Part shown: piece after piece, positions 52,309 to 60,695 of the stretch
Layout: the number at the start of each line of letters is the position of its first letter
Numbering within the stretch: position 1 is the first letter of the stretch
Assembly (NCBI RefSeq): GCF_023195885.1
Contig: NZ_JALPKO010000001.1
Location: forward strand, 62,001 to 126,000
DNA length: 64,000 bases
From: Methylonatrum kenyense
Lineage (GTDB): Bacteria; Pseudomonadota; Gammaproteobacteria; Nitrococcales; Aquisalimonadaceae
Reading direction: 5' to 3'
Made by a program: the position numbers and the translations under genes
Notes under the pieces: generated by a model
Databases searched by the model: none
Seen by the model: the letters and a program-made list of their open reading frames with translations, nothing else
What the model was told of the DNA's origin: nothing

Positions 52309-53019
52309 TCAGCAACGCATGATGTTGTCACTGAACCGGGACAGGGGTTCGACGACCACATCTTCCGCCGCCGCCTCCCGAGCGTTGCCATCCGGGTATT
52401 CCAGGCTCAAACGCGCTTCGAACTCGGTAAAGAACCGATCGAACAACTCTCCACCCAGCGTGCCGACCGCGAACAATTCATCGGCCGCTGCATCGTGCTC
52501 CAGCAGGACGGCGGCCAGCGGCTGCTTCGCGGGTCCGTCCAGCACCCGGCCACCAGCCACGGGATCATAGAGGCTGTTTTCGGCGCAGCAGCTGATGACC
52601 CCGGTCGCCGGCTCGTCGTTACCGCGCGCCTCACGGAACCGGATGTAGCTGACCGCCGGCGTCGGATGCGCCAACTTGTGCGCGCAGATCGCCGAAAATG
52701 CCACCACGCTATGTTTCGGGCCTACACCATGGCGACTGCGATAGGTTTCCCCGGCCTCGGTACGCAGGCTCTGCTCACCGGGCACCGACGTACCCAGATC
52801 CAGGAGAAATGCCGGGGTCGCACGGTACGGGTAGGAGAAGACATAGTTACGCAGTTGTTCCAGTTCGCCCAGCCGCAGCGGCTCGCCGGAGGATTGCACG
52901 AGCCGGCTTCGTTGATACCGGCGCGGCCGCAGGCCGGCATCCGCAAACAGCGAGGCCGGCGCGAGGCCGGCGCAACCCGCACCGACGGCACAGGCCTTCA
53001 CGAAATCACGGCGTCGCAT
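52309..53019 (-). CDS. Tat-exported Rieske-like protein with altered cluster ligands
   Basis: A 236-residue protein. The Tat signal is RRRDFVKACAVGAG. The Rieske-like part has a first box SAICAHKLAHP (Cys112-x-His114) and a second box ISCCAENSLYDP at the place of the usual CPCH; here it reads Cys144-Cys145-Ala-Glu-Asn148, so the second His ligand is missing or replaced by Asn. The following GGRVLDGPAKQPLAAV is the normal Rieske Pro-loop context. It may bind a modified cluster or none. The function is unknown. It lies upstream of sodC in divergence-free spacing; the two are on the same strand. Confidence 0.72.
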   Translation of the reverse strand: MRRRDFVKACAVGAGCAGLAPASLFADAGLRPRRYQRSRLVQSSGEPLRLGELEQLRNYVFSYPYRATPAFLLDLGTSVPGEQSLRTEAGETYRSRHGVGPKHSVVAFSAICAHKLAHPTPAVSYIRFREARGNDEPATGVISCCAENSLYDPVAGGRVLDGPAKQPLAAVLLEHDAAADELFAVGTLGGELFDRFFTEFEARLSLEYPDGNAREAAAEDVVVEPLSRFSDNIMRC

Positions 53020-53107
53020 GGTCAGCCCCGGTTACTTGCCGTTCAACCATCGGAACAGTGAACCACTGCTGCCGGTCGCGCCGGCCGCAGTGTGTCCCAG
53101 CCAATGT

Positions 53108-53641
53108 TCAACTGCCGCGGATGACGCCGCAGGCAATACGCGCACCGGCACCGCCGATCGGCTGGGTGATGTGGTCATCCGGCTTTTCGTGGATCACCAG
53201 GGCCGCCCCGTCATCATCAAGAATCCTGGCACCATAGCTGCCGTCGAGACTGGCGCGGGCGTTGAACAACTCTGCCCAGCCGGTGCCGTCGTCGTGGACG
53301 TAGAAGTTGTTGAGATCACCCGGATCAGGACCGTCCGGGTTGAGCAGGCCGTGTTTCTTGTCCTCCGGGTTCAGGTGCCCCGCCGAATCCTGGAAGCCAT
53401 CGTGGTGATCGTCGCAGGTACCGACACTGTGAATGTGGATCGCCTTCGGCCCCACCGGAAGACCGTCGATTTCGAGCACGATCAGCGTCCCGTTCGGCCC
53501 TTGGGTCAGATGCGCCTCGCCGACGGCATTGCCGTCGTTGTCGATGAATTCGGCGTGTGCCTTGGGCATGTCATCAGCCGCCAGTGCCAGCGGTGCGGCG
53601 AGCGCGGCGCCGGCCAGCGCGCGGATCAGTGATCGTTTCAT
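53108..53641 (-). CDS. sodC: Cu/Zn superoxide dismutase, periplasmic
   Basis: A 177-residue enzyme with a signal peptide (MKRSLIRALAGAALAAPLALA). Cu ligands are in KAIHIHSVGTC, Zn ligands in SAGHLNPEDKKHGLL, and the last His and active-site Arg in VIHEKPDDHITQP and GARIACGVI. The disulfide Cys pair is present (GTC and IACG). It converts superoxide to H2O2 and O2 in the periplasm. The length is normal. Confidence 0.95.
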   Translation of the reverse strand: MKRSLIRALAGAALAAPLALAADDMPKAHAEFIDNDGNAVGEAHLTQGPNGTLIVLEIDGLPVGPKAIHIHSVGTCDDHHDGFQDSAGHLNPEDKKHGLLNPDGPDPGDLNNFYVHDDGTGWAELFNARASLDGSYGARILDDDGAALVIHEKPDDHITQPIGGAGARIACGVIRGS

Positions 53642-53748
53642 GGTGTCCTCCTTGCGGGTTCATCCCCACCAGTTTGACCGGATGCGGATCCAAGGTTCCA
53701 TTGCCAGCATAGCCGAGCATGCCTGGTAAGGAACCGTCACTGCCGGAT

Positions 53749-54270
53749 TCACTCACGCAATCGCGGGATCAACGAGACAAAATTGCAGGGCTTGTGACGA
53801 CGATCCAGTTGCTTCAGCAGGATGCCGTCCCAGGCCGTGCGGCAGGCACCACTGGAGCCCGGCAGCACGAACAACAAAGTGGCATTGGCGACGCCGGCAA
53901 CGGCGCGTGACTGAATCGAGGAACTGCCGATTTCCTCGAAGGACAGTTGCCGGAACAACTCGCCGAAACCGTCGACCCGCATATCGAACAGCGGCAACAC
54001 CGCTTCGGGTGTGGTGTCGCGTCCGGTGATGCCGGTGCCGCCGGTGCTGATCACCACCTTCACGCCTTCGTCCACGATCCAGCGCGACACCACCTCGCGA
54101 ACCCGGTAGATGTCATCCGGCACGATCTGCCTGTCGGCCAGGTGATGGCCGGCATCCTGAAGCCGCGCCACCAGCAGGTCTCCGGACTTGTCGTCGGCCT
54201 CGGTGCGGCTGTCGGACACCGTCAGCACCGCGATGGAGAGGGGGAGAAAGCCGGCCTGCTCGTTCGCCAT
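53749..54270 (-). CDS. moaB: Molybdopterin adenylyltransferase MoaB/MogA family
   Basis: A 173-residue protein that activates molybdopterin by adenylation before MoeA acts. Conserved stretches are [37 protein letters not shown] and [18 protein letters not shown]. It resembles E. coli MoaB in length and in the GGTG...RD motif. I chose ATG 54270 because it precedes the fold; the frame runs upstream into moaE. It starts 8 bases after moaE. Confidence 0.92.
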   Translation of the reverse strand: MANEQAGFLPLSIAVLTVSDSRTEADDKSGDLLVARLQDAGHHLADRQIVPDDIYRVREVVSRWIVDEGVKVVISTGGTGITGRDTTPEAVLPLFDMRVDGFGELFRQLSFEEIGSSSIQSRAVAGVANATLLFVLPGSSGACRTAWDGILLKQLDRRHKPCNFVSLIPRLRE

Positions 54271-54278
54271 TGCCTGAC

Positions 54279-54731
54279 TCACTGACTGTTCTCGGCGTCC
54301 CGGGAGGCCGCGGTTTCCAGCGGCACGCCGTCCTGGTACGCGTCGCTGCCATCTTCGTAGAAATCGTGCTTCCACACCGGCAGGCGCACCTTCAGGGTAT
54401 CGATGGCATAGCGCGCACCGTCGAAGGCATCGCCCCGGTGCGGTGCCCGCACCACCACCAGCACACTGGCCTCGCCGATCGCCAGATCGCCGGTGCGATG
54501 CACGATGCGGCATTCGCTGACCGGAAATTTCTGCAGCGTTTCCTGCTCCAGTTCCGCCAGCACCTTTTCCGCCATCGGACCGTAGGCGGAATAGCTCATC
54601 CCGCTCACGCCCTTGCCCGCATGATGATTGCGGACGATGCCACCGAACACGACCAGGGCGCCGCAGGCGTCATTCTCGGTTTCTCGCAGCAACTGCCCCA
54701 TGTCCAGCGGCTGCTCGGTCATTCTGCTCAT
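54279..54731 (-). CDS. moaE: Molybdopterin synthase large subunit MoaE
   Basis: A 150-residue protein that, with thiocarboxylated MoaD, inserts two sulfurs into cPMP. Conserved stretches are ACGALVVFGGIVRNHHAGKGV, ECRIVHRTGDLAIGEASVLV and the catalytic Lys region LKVRLPVWKHDFYEDG. The C-terminus extends by about 15 residues past the usual end. It lies between moaD and moaB on the same strand. Confidence 0.95.
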   Translation of the reverse strand: MSRMTEQPLDMGQLLRETENDACGALVVFGGIVRNHHAGKGVSGMSYSAYGPMAEKVLAELEQETLQKFPVSECRIVHRTGDLAIGEASVLVVVRAPHRGDAFDGARYAIDTLKVRLPVWKHDFYEDGSDAYQDGVPLETAASRDAENSQ

Positions 54732-54746
54732 GCCAACCTCTAGCGT

Positions 54747-54992
54747 TCAGCCGCCGCTGACTGGCGGCAACAGCACCAGCGGGCGGCTTGTGTCGATGGT
54801 CTGGTCCTGGCGGACCAGGCTATCCCCCTGGGCGCAGGCGACGCGCCGCAAGTGCGGCGCCAGGGCCGGATGCCGCCGAGCCAATTGATCCAGAACGGCG
54901 GCCACCGTTGGCGGTTCCGGCAATGCATCAAGCTGCAACTGGCGGTCGCCCGCTGCCTGCTGCAGTACACCGAAGAGCTCCACAGTCAGCAT
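54747..54992 (-). CDS. moaD: Molybdopterin synthase small subunit MoaD
   Basis: An 81-residue ubiquitin-like sulfur carrier that ends in the essential Gly-Gly (LLPPVSGG). It is adenylated by a MoeB-like enzyme and then sulfurated. The start has AGGAG six bases upstream. It is the first gene of the moaD-moaE-moaB unit. Note that a second ubiquitin-like domain ending in Gly-Gly exists in the fusion at 40931-42376, whose E1 domain could also serve this MoaD. Confidence 0.93.
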   Translation of the reverse strand: MLTVELFGVLQQAAGDRQLQLDALPEPPTVAAVLDQLARRHPALAPHLRRVACAQGDSLVRQDQTIDTSRPLVLLPPVSGG

Positions 54993-55048
54993 GCATGACT
55001 CCTGATGGAAAACCTGTTCGGGGGTGTGAAATCATGGGTGGAGTATGC

Positions 55049-55118
55049 CACAGGGCCACCATCCGGCACCGCATGTTACGATGCAACATCCGCAGTAAAG
55101 CCAATGGGACGCAAAGCC
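55049..55118 (+). promoter_or_regulatory. Candidate c-di-GMP-I (GEMM)-like riboswitch core upstream of sufE
   Basis: CACAGGGCCACC (55049-55060) and GGGACGCAAAGCC (55106-55118) match the two conserved blocks flanking the first helix of the GEMM riboswitch (consensus CACAGGGCAAACC and GGGACGCAAAGCC). Between them CCAU pairs with AUGG and GGC with GCC, so the helix can form with an extended middle hairpin (AUGUU...AACAU). But the second GEMM helix downstream would lie in the sufE coding region and I cannot find it. So this is either a truncated or variant form, or a coincidence. Confidence 0.35.
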
Positions 55119-55119
55119 C

Positions 55120-55536
55120 ATGCAACTGGACGACGTCATAGAAACCTTCGAATTCCTCGACAGCTGGGAGGATCGATATCGGCTGATTATCGACCTCGGC
55201 CGCGAGTTGCCGGAATTCCCCGAGGAGGCGAAAACCGAGGACAACCGGGTGGAGGGTTGCGTCAGCAAGGTCTGGCTGTTGCACGACATCGAACAGACCA
55301 CGCCGCAGCGGCTGACTTTTCGCGCGGACAGCGACGCCTTTATCGTCAGGGGGCTGATTGCACTGATCCTGATGGCCTATTCCGGACGCACGCCGGAGGA
55401 GATCCGCCAGACCGACATTGAGGGGCTATTCCAGCGGCTCGGCCTCGAGCAGCAGCTCAGCCCCAACCGGCGCAACGGCTTTTTCTCGATGGTCGAACGG
55501 ATCAAGCACTTGGCGGATCAGGCGCAGGCCGCCTGA
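55120..55536 (+). CDS. sufE: SufE family cysteine-desulfurase activator
   Basis: A 138-residue protein that accepts persulfide sulfur from the cysteine desulfurase SufS. The key Cys is in NRVEGCVSKVWL, and the following ADSDAFIVRGLIALILMAYSG and SPNRRNGFFSMVERIK are typical of SufE. No sufS or sufBCD genes are in the window. No strong ribosome binding site precedes the ATG; a GEMM-like motif ends at the base just before it. Confidence 0.92.
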   Translation: MQLDDVIETFEFLDSWEDRYRLIIDLGRELPEFPEEAKTEDNRVEGCVSKVWLLHDIEQTTPQRLTFRADSDAFIVRGLIALILMAYSGRTPEEIRQTDIEGLFQRLGLEQQLSPNRRNGFFSMVERIKHLADQAQAA

Positions 55537-55552
55537 TCCATCCGGGACGGAT

Positions 55553-57079
55553 TCAGGCTTCCTCGACCACCGGGATGCCACCGATCCGTGCACGCCATTC
55601 CCGCGGCCCGGTCTCGTGTACCGACTCACCGGCCGCGTCCACCGCCACGGTTACCGGCATGTCCTCGACCACAAATTCGTGGATCGCCTCCATGCCCAGA
55701 TCCTCGAATGCCACCACCCGGGATTTGCGGATCGCCTTGGACACCAGGTAGGCAGCGCCGCCGACCGCCATCAGGTAAACCGCGTTGTGCCGCCGGATCG
55801 CCGCAATCGCCTCGGGTCCGCGCTCGGCCTTGCCGATCATTCCCAGCAGGCCGGTCTTTTCCAGCATCAGGTCTGTGAACTTGTCCATCCGCGTGGCGGT
55901 GGTCGGCCCGGCCGGTCCGACGACTTCATCGCGCACCGGGTCCACCGGGCCCACGTAGTAGATGAAGCGGTTGTTCAGGTCGACACCCTCGGGCAACGCC
56001 TCGCCGCGGGCGAACAGGTCCGCCATGCGTTTATGCGCCGCGTCCCGACCGGTAAGCATGGTGCCGGACAGCAGCAGGGTCTCGCCCGGCGTCCAGCTAG
56101 CCACCTCCTCGCGGGTGACGGTGTCGAGGTTCACCCGGCGCACATTCTCGCCGGCCTCGCGGGTGATTTTCGGCCAGTCGTCCAGCGACGGCGGCGTCAG
56201 TTCCGCCGGGCCGGAGCCATCCAGCACGAAATGCGCATGTCGCGTCGCCGCGCAGTTCGGGATCATCGCCACCGGCAGATTCGCCGCATGGGTCGGGTAG
56301 TCGTGAATCTTCACGTCCAGCACCGTGGTCAGCCCACCCAGCCCCTGGGCACCGATGCCGAGCTGGTTCACCTTGTCGAAGATCTCCAGTCGCAGTTCCT
56401 CAACCCGGTTGGCCGGGCCACGGGCCTGCAGTTCGTGGATGTCGATGGACTCCATGCAGGCCTCCTTGGCCATCACCATCGCCTTCTCGGCGGTACCGCC
56501 GATACCGATGCCCAGAATCCCCGGCGGACACCAGCCAGCACCCATGGTCGGCACGGTCTTCAGAACCCAGTCGACGATGCTGTCGGAGGGGTTCAGCATG
56601 ACGAACTTGGTCTTCGCCTCGGAGCCACCACCCTTGGCCGCCAGCTCCACCGCCACGGTCTCGCCCGGCACCACGCGGGTGTGGATCACCGCAGGCGTGT
56701 TGTCACCGGTGTTGCGCCGGCTGCCGGCCGGATCCGCCAGCACCGAGGCGCGCAGGATGTTGTCGGCATCGCCATAGGCCTGGCGCACACCCTCGTTGAC
56801 CATCTCCTCGACACCCATGGTCGCGTCCCAGCGCACGTCCATGCCGATTTTCAGCAGCACGGTGACAATCCCGGTGTCCTGGCAGATCGGCCGCCGCCCC
56901 TCGGCGCACATGCGTGAGTTGATCAGGATCTGCGCCATGGCGTCACGCGCCGCCGGCGATTCCTCACGCTCGTAGGCCGCGGTGACCGCCTGCACGAAAT
57001 CCTTCGGATGGTAATACGAGATGTACTGCAGCGCGTCGGCCACACTCTGAATAAAATCCTGCTGGCGAATGACCGTCAT
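55553..57079 (-). CDS. Class I (iron-sulfur) fumarate hydratase
   Basis: A 508-residue enzyme converting fumarate to malate in the citric acid cycle. The three cluster Cys are in GRRPICQDTGIVT, GWCPPGILGIG and MIPNCAATRHAHF. The C-terminal beta half starts around residue 300 (RVNLDTVTREEV) and ends with the conserved FVVEDMPVTVAVDAAG. It is of the single-chain FumA/FumB type. I chose ATG 57079 because it precedes the conserved N-terminus; the frame extends 67 codons upstream without similarity. Confidence 0.93.
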   Translation of the reverse strand: MTVIRQQDFIQSVADALQYISYYHPKDFVQAVTAAYEREESPAARDAMAQILINSRMCAEGRRPICQDTGIVTVLLKIGMDVRWDATMGVEEMVNEGVRQAYGDADNILRASVLADPAGSRRNTGDNTPAVIHTRVVPGETVAVELAAKGGGSEAKTKFVMLNPSDSIVDWVLKTVPTMGAGWCPPGILGIGIGGTAEKAMVMAKEACMESIDIHELQARGPANRVEELRLEIFDKVNQLGIGAQGLGGLTTVLDVKIHDYPTHAANLPVAMIPNCAATRHAHFVLDGSGPAELTPPSLDDWPKITREAGENVRRVNLDTVTREEVASWTPGETLLLSGTMLTGRDAAHKRMADLFARGEALPEGVDLNNRFIYYVGPVDPVRDEVVGPAGPTTATRMDKFTDLMLEKTGLLGMIGKAERGPEAIAAIRRHNAVYLMAVGGAAYLVSKAIRKSRVVAFEDLGMEAIHEFVVEDMPVTVAVDAAGESVHETGPREWRARIGGIPVVEEA

Positions 57080-57243
57080 CGAGCACCTCGGCTGGGCTTG
57101 AAATCCTGACCGCAGTCTACCGCCGTTGCTGCACCGCGGCAAAACAGAACCCGCCCATCTGGACGAAGCGCAATCAGGAAATCGGGAGGCCGCCGCAACC
57201 TGACATCGAAGCCCTATACCCCACGCGTGCCGACGGCCGCCTT

Positions 57244-57319
57244 GTCTGGGCGTGGGGTTTCCGAAGCGAGCTGTTGACACAGAACGTCGTCAATCCCGTA
57301 GGAAACCCCATGCCCAGAC
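57244..57319. repeat. 19-bp inverted repeat flanked by direct repeats, upstream of metG
   Basis: GTCTGGGCGTGGGGTTTCC at 57244-57262 and its reverse complement with one mismatch at 57301-57319 enclose a 38-base loop. Outside, ACATCGAAGCCC occurs near 57205 and again at 57318. It lies in the 357-base non-coding stretch 57080-57436. It may be a tiny mobile repeat, or a leader structure for metG. I see nothing else in this stretch except the ribosome binding site of metG. Confidence 0.6.
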
Positions 57320-57436
57320 ATCGAAGCCCGCCCAAACCGCTGGCGAGATTGCGCCCTCACCAGACCCGCGTCGCCGCCAACACCCCGAATCTGGCATACT
57401 TCGCGGTCTTTCTTTCGCACCATGAGACGAGGTTCC

Positions 57437-59458
57437 ATGTCGCGCCAGATCCTTGTGACCAGCGCCCTACCCTATGCCAACGGCCCCATCCATCTTGGTC
57501 ATCTGGTGGAATACATCCAGACCGACATCTGGGTCCGCTTCCAGCGACTACGGGGCAACCGCTGCATCTACGTCTGCGCCGATGACGCCCATGGCACCCC
57601 GATCATGCTCAAGGCACGCGAACTGGGGATTACTCCGGAAGAGCTGATCGAGAGGATTGGCCGGGAGCATCAGCAGGACTTCGCCGATTTCCTGATCGAG
57701 TTCGACAACTACTATTCGACCCACTCCGAGGAGAACCGTTACTACGCCGAACTGATTTACCAGCGCCTGAGGGACGCCGGCCACATCACCAGCCGCACCA
57801 TCAAGCAGGCCTATGATCCGGTGGAGAACATGTTCCTGCCGGATCGTTACATCAAAGGCGACTGCCCGCGCTGCGGTGCCGCCGAGCAGTACGGCGATTC
57901 CTGCGAGGTCTGCGGCGCCACCTACACGCCGGCCGAACTCCGGAACGCGGTTTCCGTGGTTTCCGGCGCAACGCCGGTGGACAAGGAATCCGAGCATTAT
58001 TTCTTCCGGCTGCAGGACTTCGGCGACATGCTCCGCACCTGGGCCGGCGACGGTCATGTGCAGGGCGAAGTGGCCAACAAGCTCAACGAATGGTTCGAAG
58101 ACGGCCTGCGGGAATGGGACATCTCCCGCGACTCACCCTACTTCGGCTTCCGCATCCCCGGCACCGAGGACAAGTACTTCTACGTCTGGCTGGACGCGCC
58201 GATCGGCTACATGGCCAGCTTCAGCAACTGGTGTGAGCAGCATGGCGAGGACTTCGACGCCTGGTGGCGGCCGGATACCGACACCGAGCTGTATCACTTC
58301 ATCGGCAAGGACATCGTCTATTTCCATGCCCTGTTCTGGCCGGCGATGCTGGAGGGTGCGGGCTTTCGCAAGCCGACCCGGATCTGCGCCCACGGCTTTC
58401 TGACGGTCAACGGCCAGAAGATGTCCAAGTCGCGCGGCACCTTCATCATGGGTCGCACCTACCTGAATCATCTGAATCCGGAATACCTGCGCTACTACCT
58501 GGCGGCCAAGATGGGCAGCAGCGTGCACGACCTGGACCTGAGCCTGGATGACTTCATCCAGCGGGTGAATTCCGATCTGGTGGGCAAACTGGTGAACATT
58601 GCCAGCCGCAGTGCCAGCTTCATCAACAAGCGCTTCGACGGCCGCCTTGCCGATCATCTGGAGGCGCCCGAGTTGTACCGCACGGTGACGGCACGGGGTG
58701 AACAGATCGCGCGGCATTACGAGGACCGCGAGTTCTCCCGTGCGATCCGCGAGATCATGGCGCTGGCCGACGAGGCCAACCAGTACTTCGATGAGCGCAA
58801 GCCCTGGGTGCTGGCGAAGGATGCCGAGACCCTGGAGCGGGTGCAGTTGATCTGCACCCAGACGCTGAATGTGTTCCGCGTGCTGATGACCTACCTGAAA
58901 CCGGTGGTGCCCCGAATCGCCGCGCGCGCCGAGGCCTTTCTGCAGATTCCGGAACAAACCTGGTCCGATGCCACCGAACCGCTGCTGGATCACACCATCG
59001 GCCGCTTCGAGCCACTGGCCACCCGGGTCGCGCGCGAGTCGGTCGACGCCATGCTGGAGGAATCCCGGGAGACGCTGGCGCCGAAGGCGGAGACGACACC
59101 GACGGGGCCATTGGCCGACAACCCGATTGCCGAACAGATCGAGATTGGGGATTTCGGCAAGGTTGACCTGCGCATCGCCCGCATCAGCAAGGCGGCGCAG
59201 GTCGACGGTGCCGACAAGCTGCTGCAACTGACCCTGGACCTGGGCGGCGAGACCCGCACCGTGTTCGCCGGCATACGTGCCGCCTACGAGCCAGCCGACC
59301 TGGAAGGCAAGCTCACGGTCATGGTCGCCAACCTGAAGCCGCGCAAGATGCGTTTCGGTGTCTCCGAAGGCATGGTCCTGGCAGCCGGCCCCGGCGGCAA
59401 GGACCTCTTCATCCTCGAACCCGACAACGGCGCCGAACCGGGGATGAAGGTTAAATGA
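57437..59458 (+). CDS. metG: Methionyl-tRNA synthetase
   Basis: A 673-residue enzyme charging tRNA-Met. The HIGH motif variant is in [15 protein letters not shown], and KMSKS in [11 protein letters not shown]. The zinc knuckle is [18 protein letters not shown]. The C-terminal ~100 residues form the EMAP-II-like tRNA-binding domain ([26 protein letters not shown]), as in dimeric E. coli MetG (677 residues). I chose ATG 57437, which has GAGG 8 bases upstream, over an ATG five codons earlier. Confidence 0.97.
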   Translation: MSRQILVTSALPYANGPIHLGHLVEYIQTDIWVRFQRLRGNRCIYVCADDAHGTPIMLKARELGITPEELIERIGREHQQDFADFLIEFDNYYSTHSEENRYYAELIYQRLRDAGHITSRTIKQAYDPVENMFLPDRYIKGDCPRCGAAEQYGDSCEVCGATYTPAELRNAVSVVSGATPVDKESEHYFFRLQDFGDMLRTWAGDGHVQGEVANKLNEWFEDGLREWDISRDSPYFGFRIPGTEDKYFYVWLDAPIGYMASFSNWCEQHGEDFDAWWRPDTDTELYHFIGKDIVYFHALFWPAMLEGAGFRKPTRICAHGFLTVNGQKMSKSRGTFIMGRTYLNHLNPEYLRYYLAAKMGSSVHDLDLSLDDFIQRVNSDLVGKLVNIASRSASFINKRFDGRLADHLEAPELYRTVTARGEQIARHYEDREFSRAIREIMALADEANQYFDERKPWVLAKDAETLERVQLICTQTLNVFRVLMTYLKPVVPRIAARAEAFLQIPEQTWSDATEPLLDHTIGRFEPLATRVARESVDAMLEESRETLAPKAETTPTGPLADNPIAEQIEIGDFGKVDLRIARISKAAQVDGADKLLQLTLDLGGETRTVFAGIRAAYEPADLEGKLTVMVANLKPRKMRFGVSEGMVLAAGPGGKDLFILEPDNGAEPGMKVK

Positions 59459-59539
59459 ACGTTTTACGTTTAACGTTTTATGTTTTACGTCAGCTAATTG
59501 AGAGACTTTCCTAAAACTTAAAACTTAAAACGTTAAACG
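59459..59539. repeat. AT-rich heptad inverted repeat between metG and rsxA
   Basis: The left arm consists of heptads (ACGTTTT, ACGTTTA, ACGTTTT, ATGTTTT) and the right arm of their reverse type (AAAACTT, AAAACTT, AAAACGT). CGTTTAACGTTTTATGTTTT (from 59467) is the reverse complement of the right arm at 59517-59539 with two mismatches over 23 bases. The loop is 27 bases. The low GC contrasts sharply with its surroundings. It could terminate metG transcription in either direction, or be a minisatellite-type repeat. Confidence 0.8.
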
Positions 59540-59554
59540 CCCAAAGGGCCATCT

Positions 59555-60136
59555 ATGTCCGAACTTGCGCTGATCCTGCTGGGCACCGCGCTGGTCAACA
59601 ACTTCGTGTTGGTGAAGTTTCTCGGCCTGTGTCCGTTCATGGGCGTGTCGCGCAAGCTGGAAACAGCGGTCGGGATGGGACTGGCCACCACCTTCGTGCT
59701 GACCCTGTCCGCGGTGCTGAGTTATCTGGTCAACAGCTGGCTACTGGAACCCTTCGGGCTGGCGTACTTGCGCACCATCGCCTTTATCCTGGTGATCGCC
59801 GCGGTGGTGCAGTTCACCGAACTGGTGATTCACCGCGCCAGTCCGCTGCTACATCAGGTGCTGGGCCTGTTCCTGCCCCTGATCACCACCAACTGCGCGG
59901 TCCTGGGGGTCGCCCTGCTGAACGTGCAACAGATCCACGGCCTGCTTCAATCGGCGTTCTACGGTTTTGGCGCGGCCCTAGGGTTTAGCCTGGTGCTGGT
60001 GCTGTTTGCCAGCCTGCGCGAACGCCTGGCCGTGGCGGAAGTCCCGCAACCCTTCCAGGGCGCGGCCATCGCCCTGATCACCGCTGGCCTGATGTCGCTG
60101 GCCTTCATGGGCTTTACCGGCCTGGCCCGCCTGTGA
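59555..60136 (+). CDS. rsxA: Rnf/Rsx electron transport complex subunit A
   Basis: A 193-residue membrane subunit with about six hydrophobic helices. Conserved stretches are [22 protein letters not shown] and [21 protein letters not shown]; the two Cys (GLCPF and TNCAV) hold the Fe-S cluster found between RnfA and RnfE. The complex couples ferredoxin/NADH electron transfer to ion flow, or in E. coli keeps SoxR reduced. It heads the rnf operon in this window. Confidence 0.95.
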   Translation: MSELALILLGTALVNNFVLVKFLGLCPFMGVSRKLETAVGMGLATTFVLTLSAVLSYLVNSWLLEPFGLAYLRTIAFILVIAAVVQFTELVIHRASPLLHQVLGLFLPLITTNCAVLGVALLNVQQIHGLLQSAFYGFGAALGFSLVLVLFASLRERLAVAEVPQPFQGAAIALITAGLMSLAFMGFTGLARL

Positions 60137-60180
60137 ACACTGGATGGCACCAACGATGAACGTAAGCGTGCAATGAAACG

Positions 60181-60693
60181 ATGATCGATGCCTTGCTGAT
60201 CATGGGGCTATTGGCCGCCGTGCTGGGCGGCCTGCTGGGGTTCGCCTCGGTCCGCCTGCGACCGCACACCGATCCGGTGGTGGAGCAGATCAATGCCTTG
60301 CTGCCGCAGACCCAGTGCGGCCAGTGCCTGTATCCCGGTTGTCGACCCTATGCCGAAGCAATCGCCGCCGGCGAGGCGCCGATCAACCGCTGTCCGCCCG
60401 GCGGCCAGGCAACCATCCGCCAGCTCGCCGATCTGCTGGACCGCGAGCCGGAGCCGCTGGATGCGCGTCACGGCAGCACACCGGAGAGATCAATGGTGGC
60501 CTTGATCGACGAGCCGGCCTGCATCGGCTGCACGCTGTGCATCCAGGCCTGCCCGGTGGACGCGATCCTCGGTGCCCGTGGCCAGATGCACACCGTGCTT
60601 CACGAGGAATGCACCGGCTGCGAACTGTGCCTTGACCCCTGCCCGGTGGACTGCATTGCCCTGCTGCCGCGGGACGCGCGGACCGCCGCCTGA
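60181..60693 (+). CDS. rsxB: Rnf/Rsx complex subunit B (ferredoxin)
   Basis: A 170-residue Fe-S subunit with an N-terminal membrane anchor (residues 1-25). The first cluster is in [15 protein letters not shown], with a distal Cys (NRCPPGG); two [4Fe-4S] ferredoxin motifs follow ([16 protein letters not shown] and [16 protein letters not shown]). This is the subunit that transfers electrons within the complex. It is shorter than RnfB of acetogens but similar to gammaproteobacterial RsxB. Confidence 0.95.
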   Translation: MIDALLIMGLLAAVLGGLLGFASVRLRPHTDPVVEQINALLPQTQCGQCLYPGCRPYAEAIAAGEAPINRCPPGGQATIRQLADLLDREPEPLDARHGSTPERSMVALIDEPACIGCTLCIQACPVDAILGARGQMHTVLHEECTGCELCLDPCPVDCIALLPRDARTAA

Positions 60694-60695
60694 GC

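Noticed and set aside
54993-55119. Moco riboswitch in the moaD leader (minus strand)
   Set aside because: The leader is only about 127 bases and I could not recognise the conserved Moco motif blocks; the conserved blocks present fit the GEMM core on the plus strand better.
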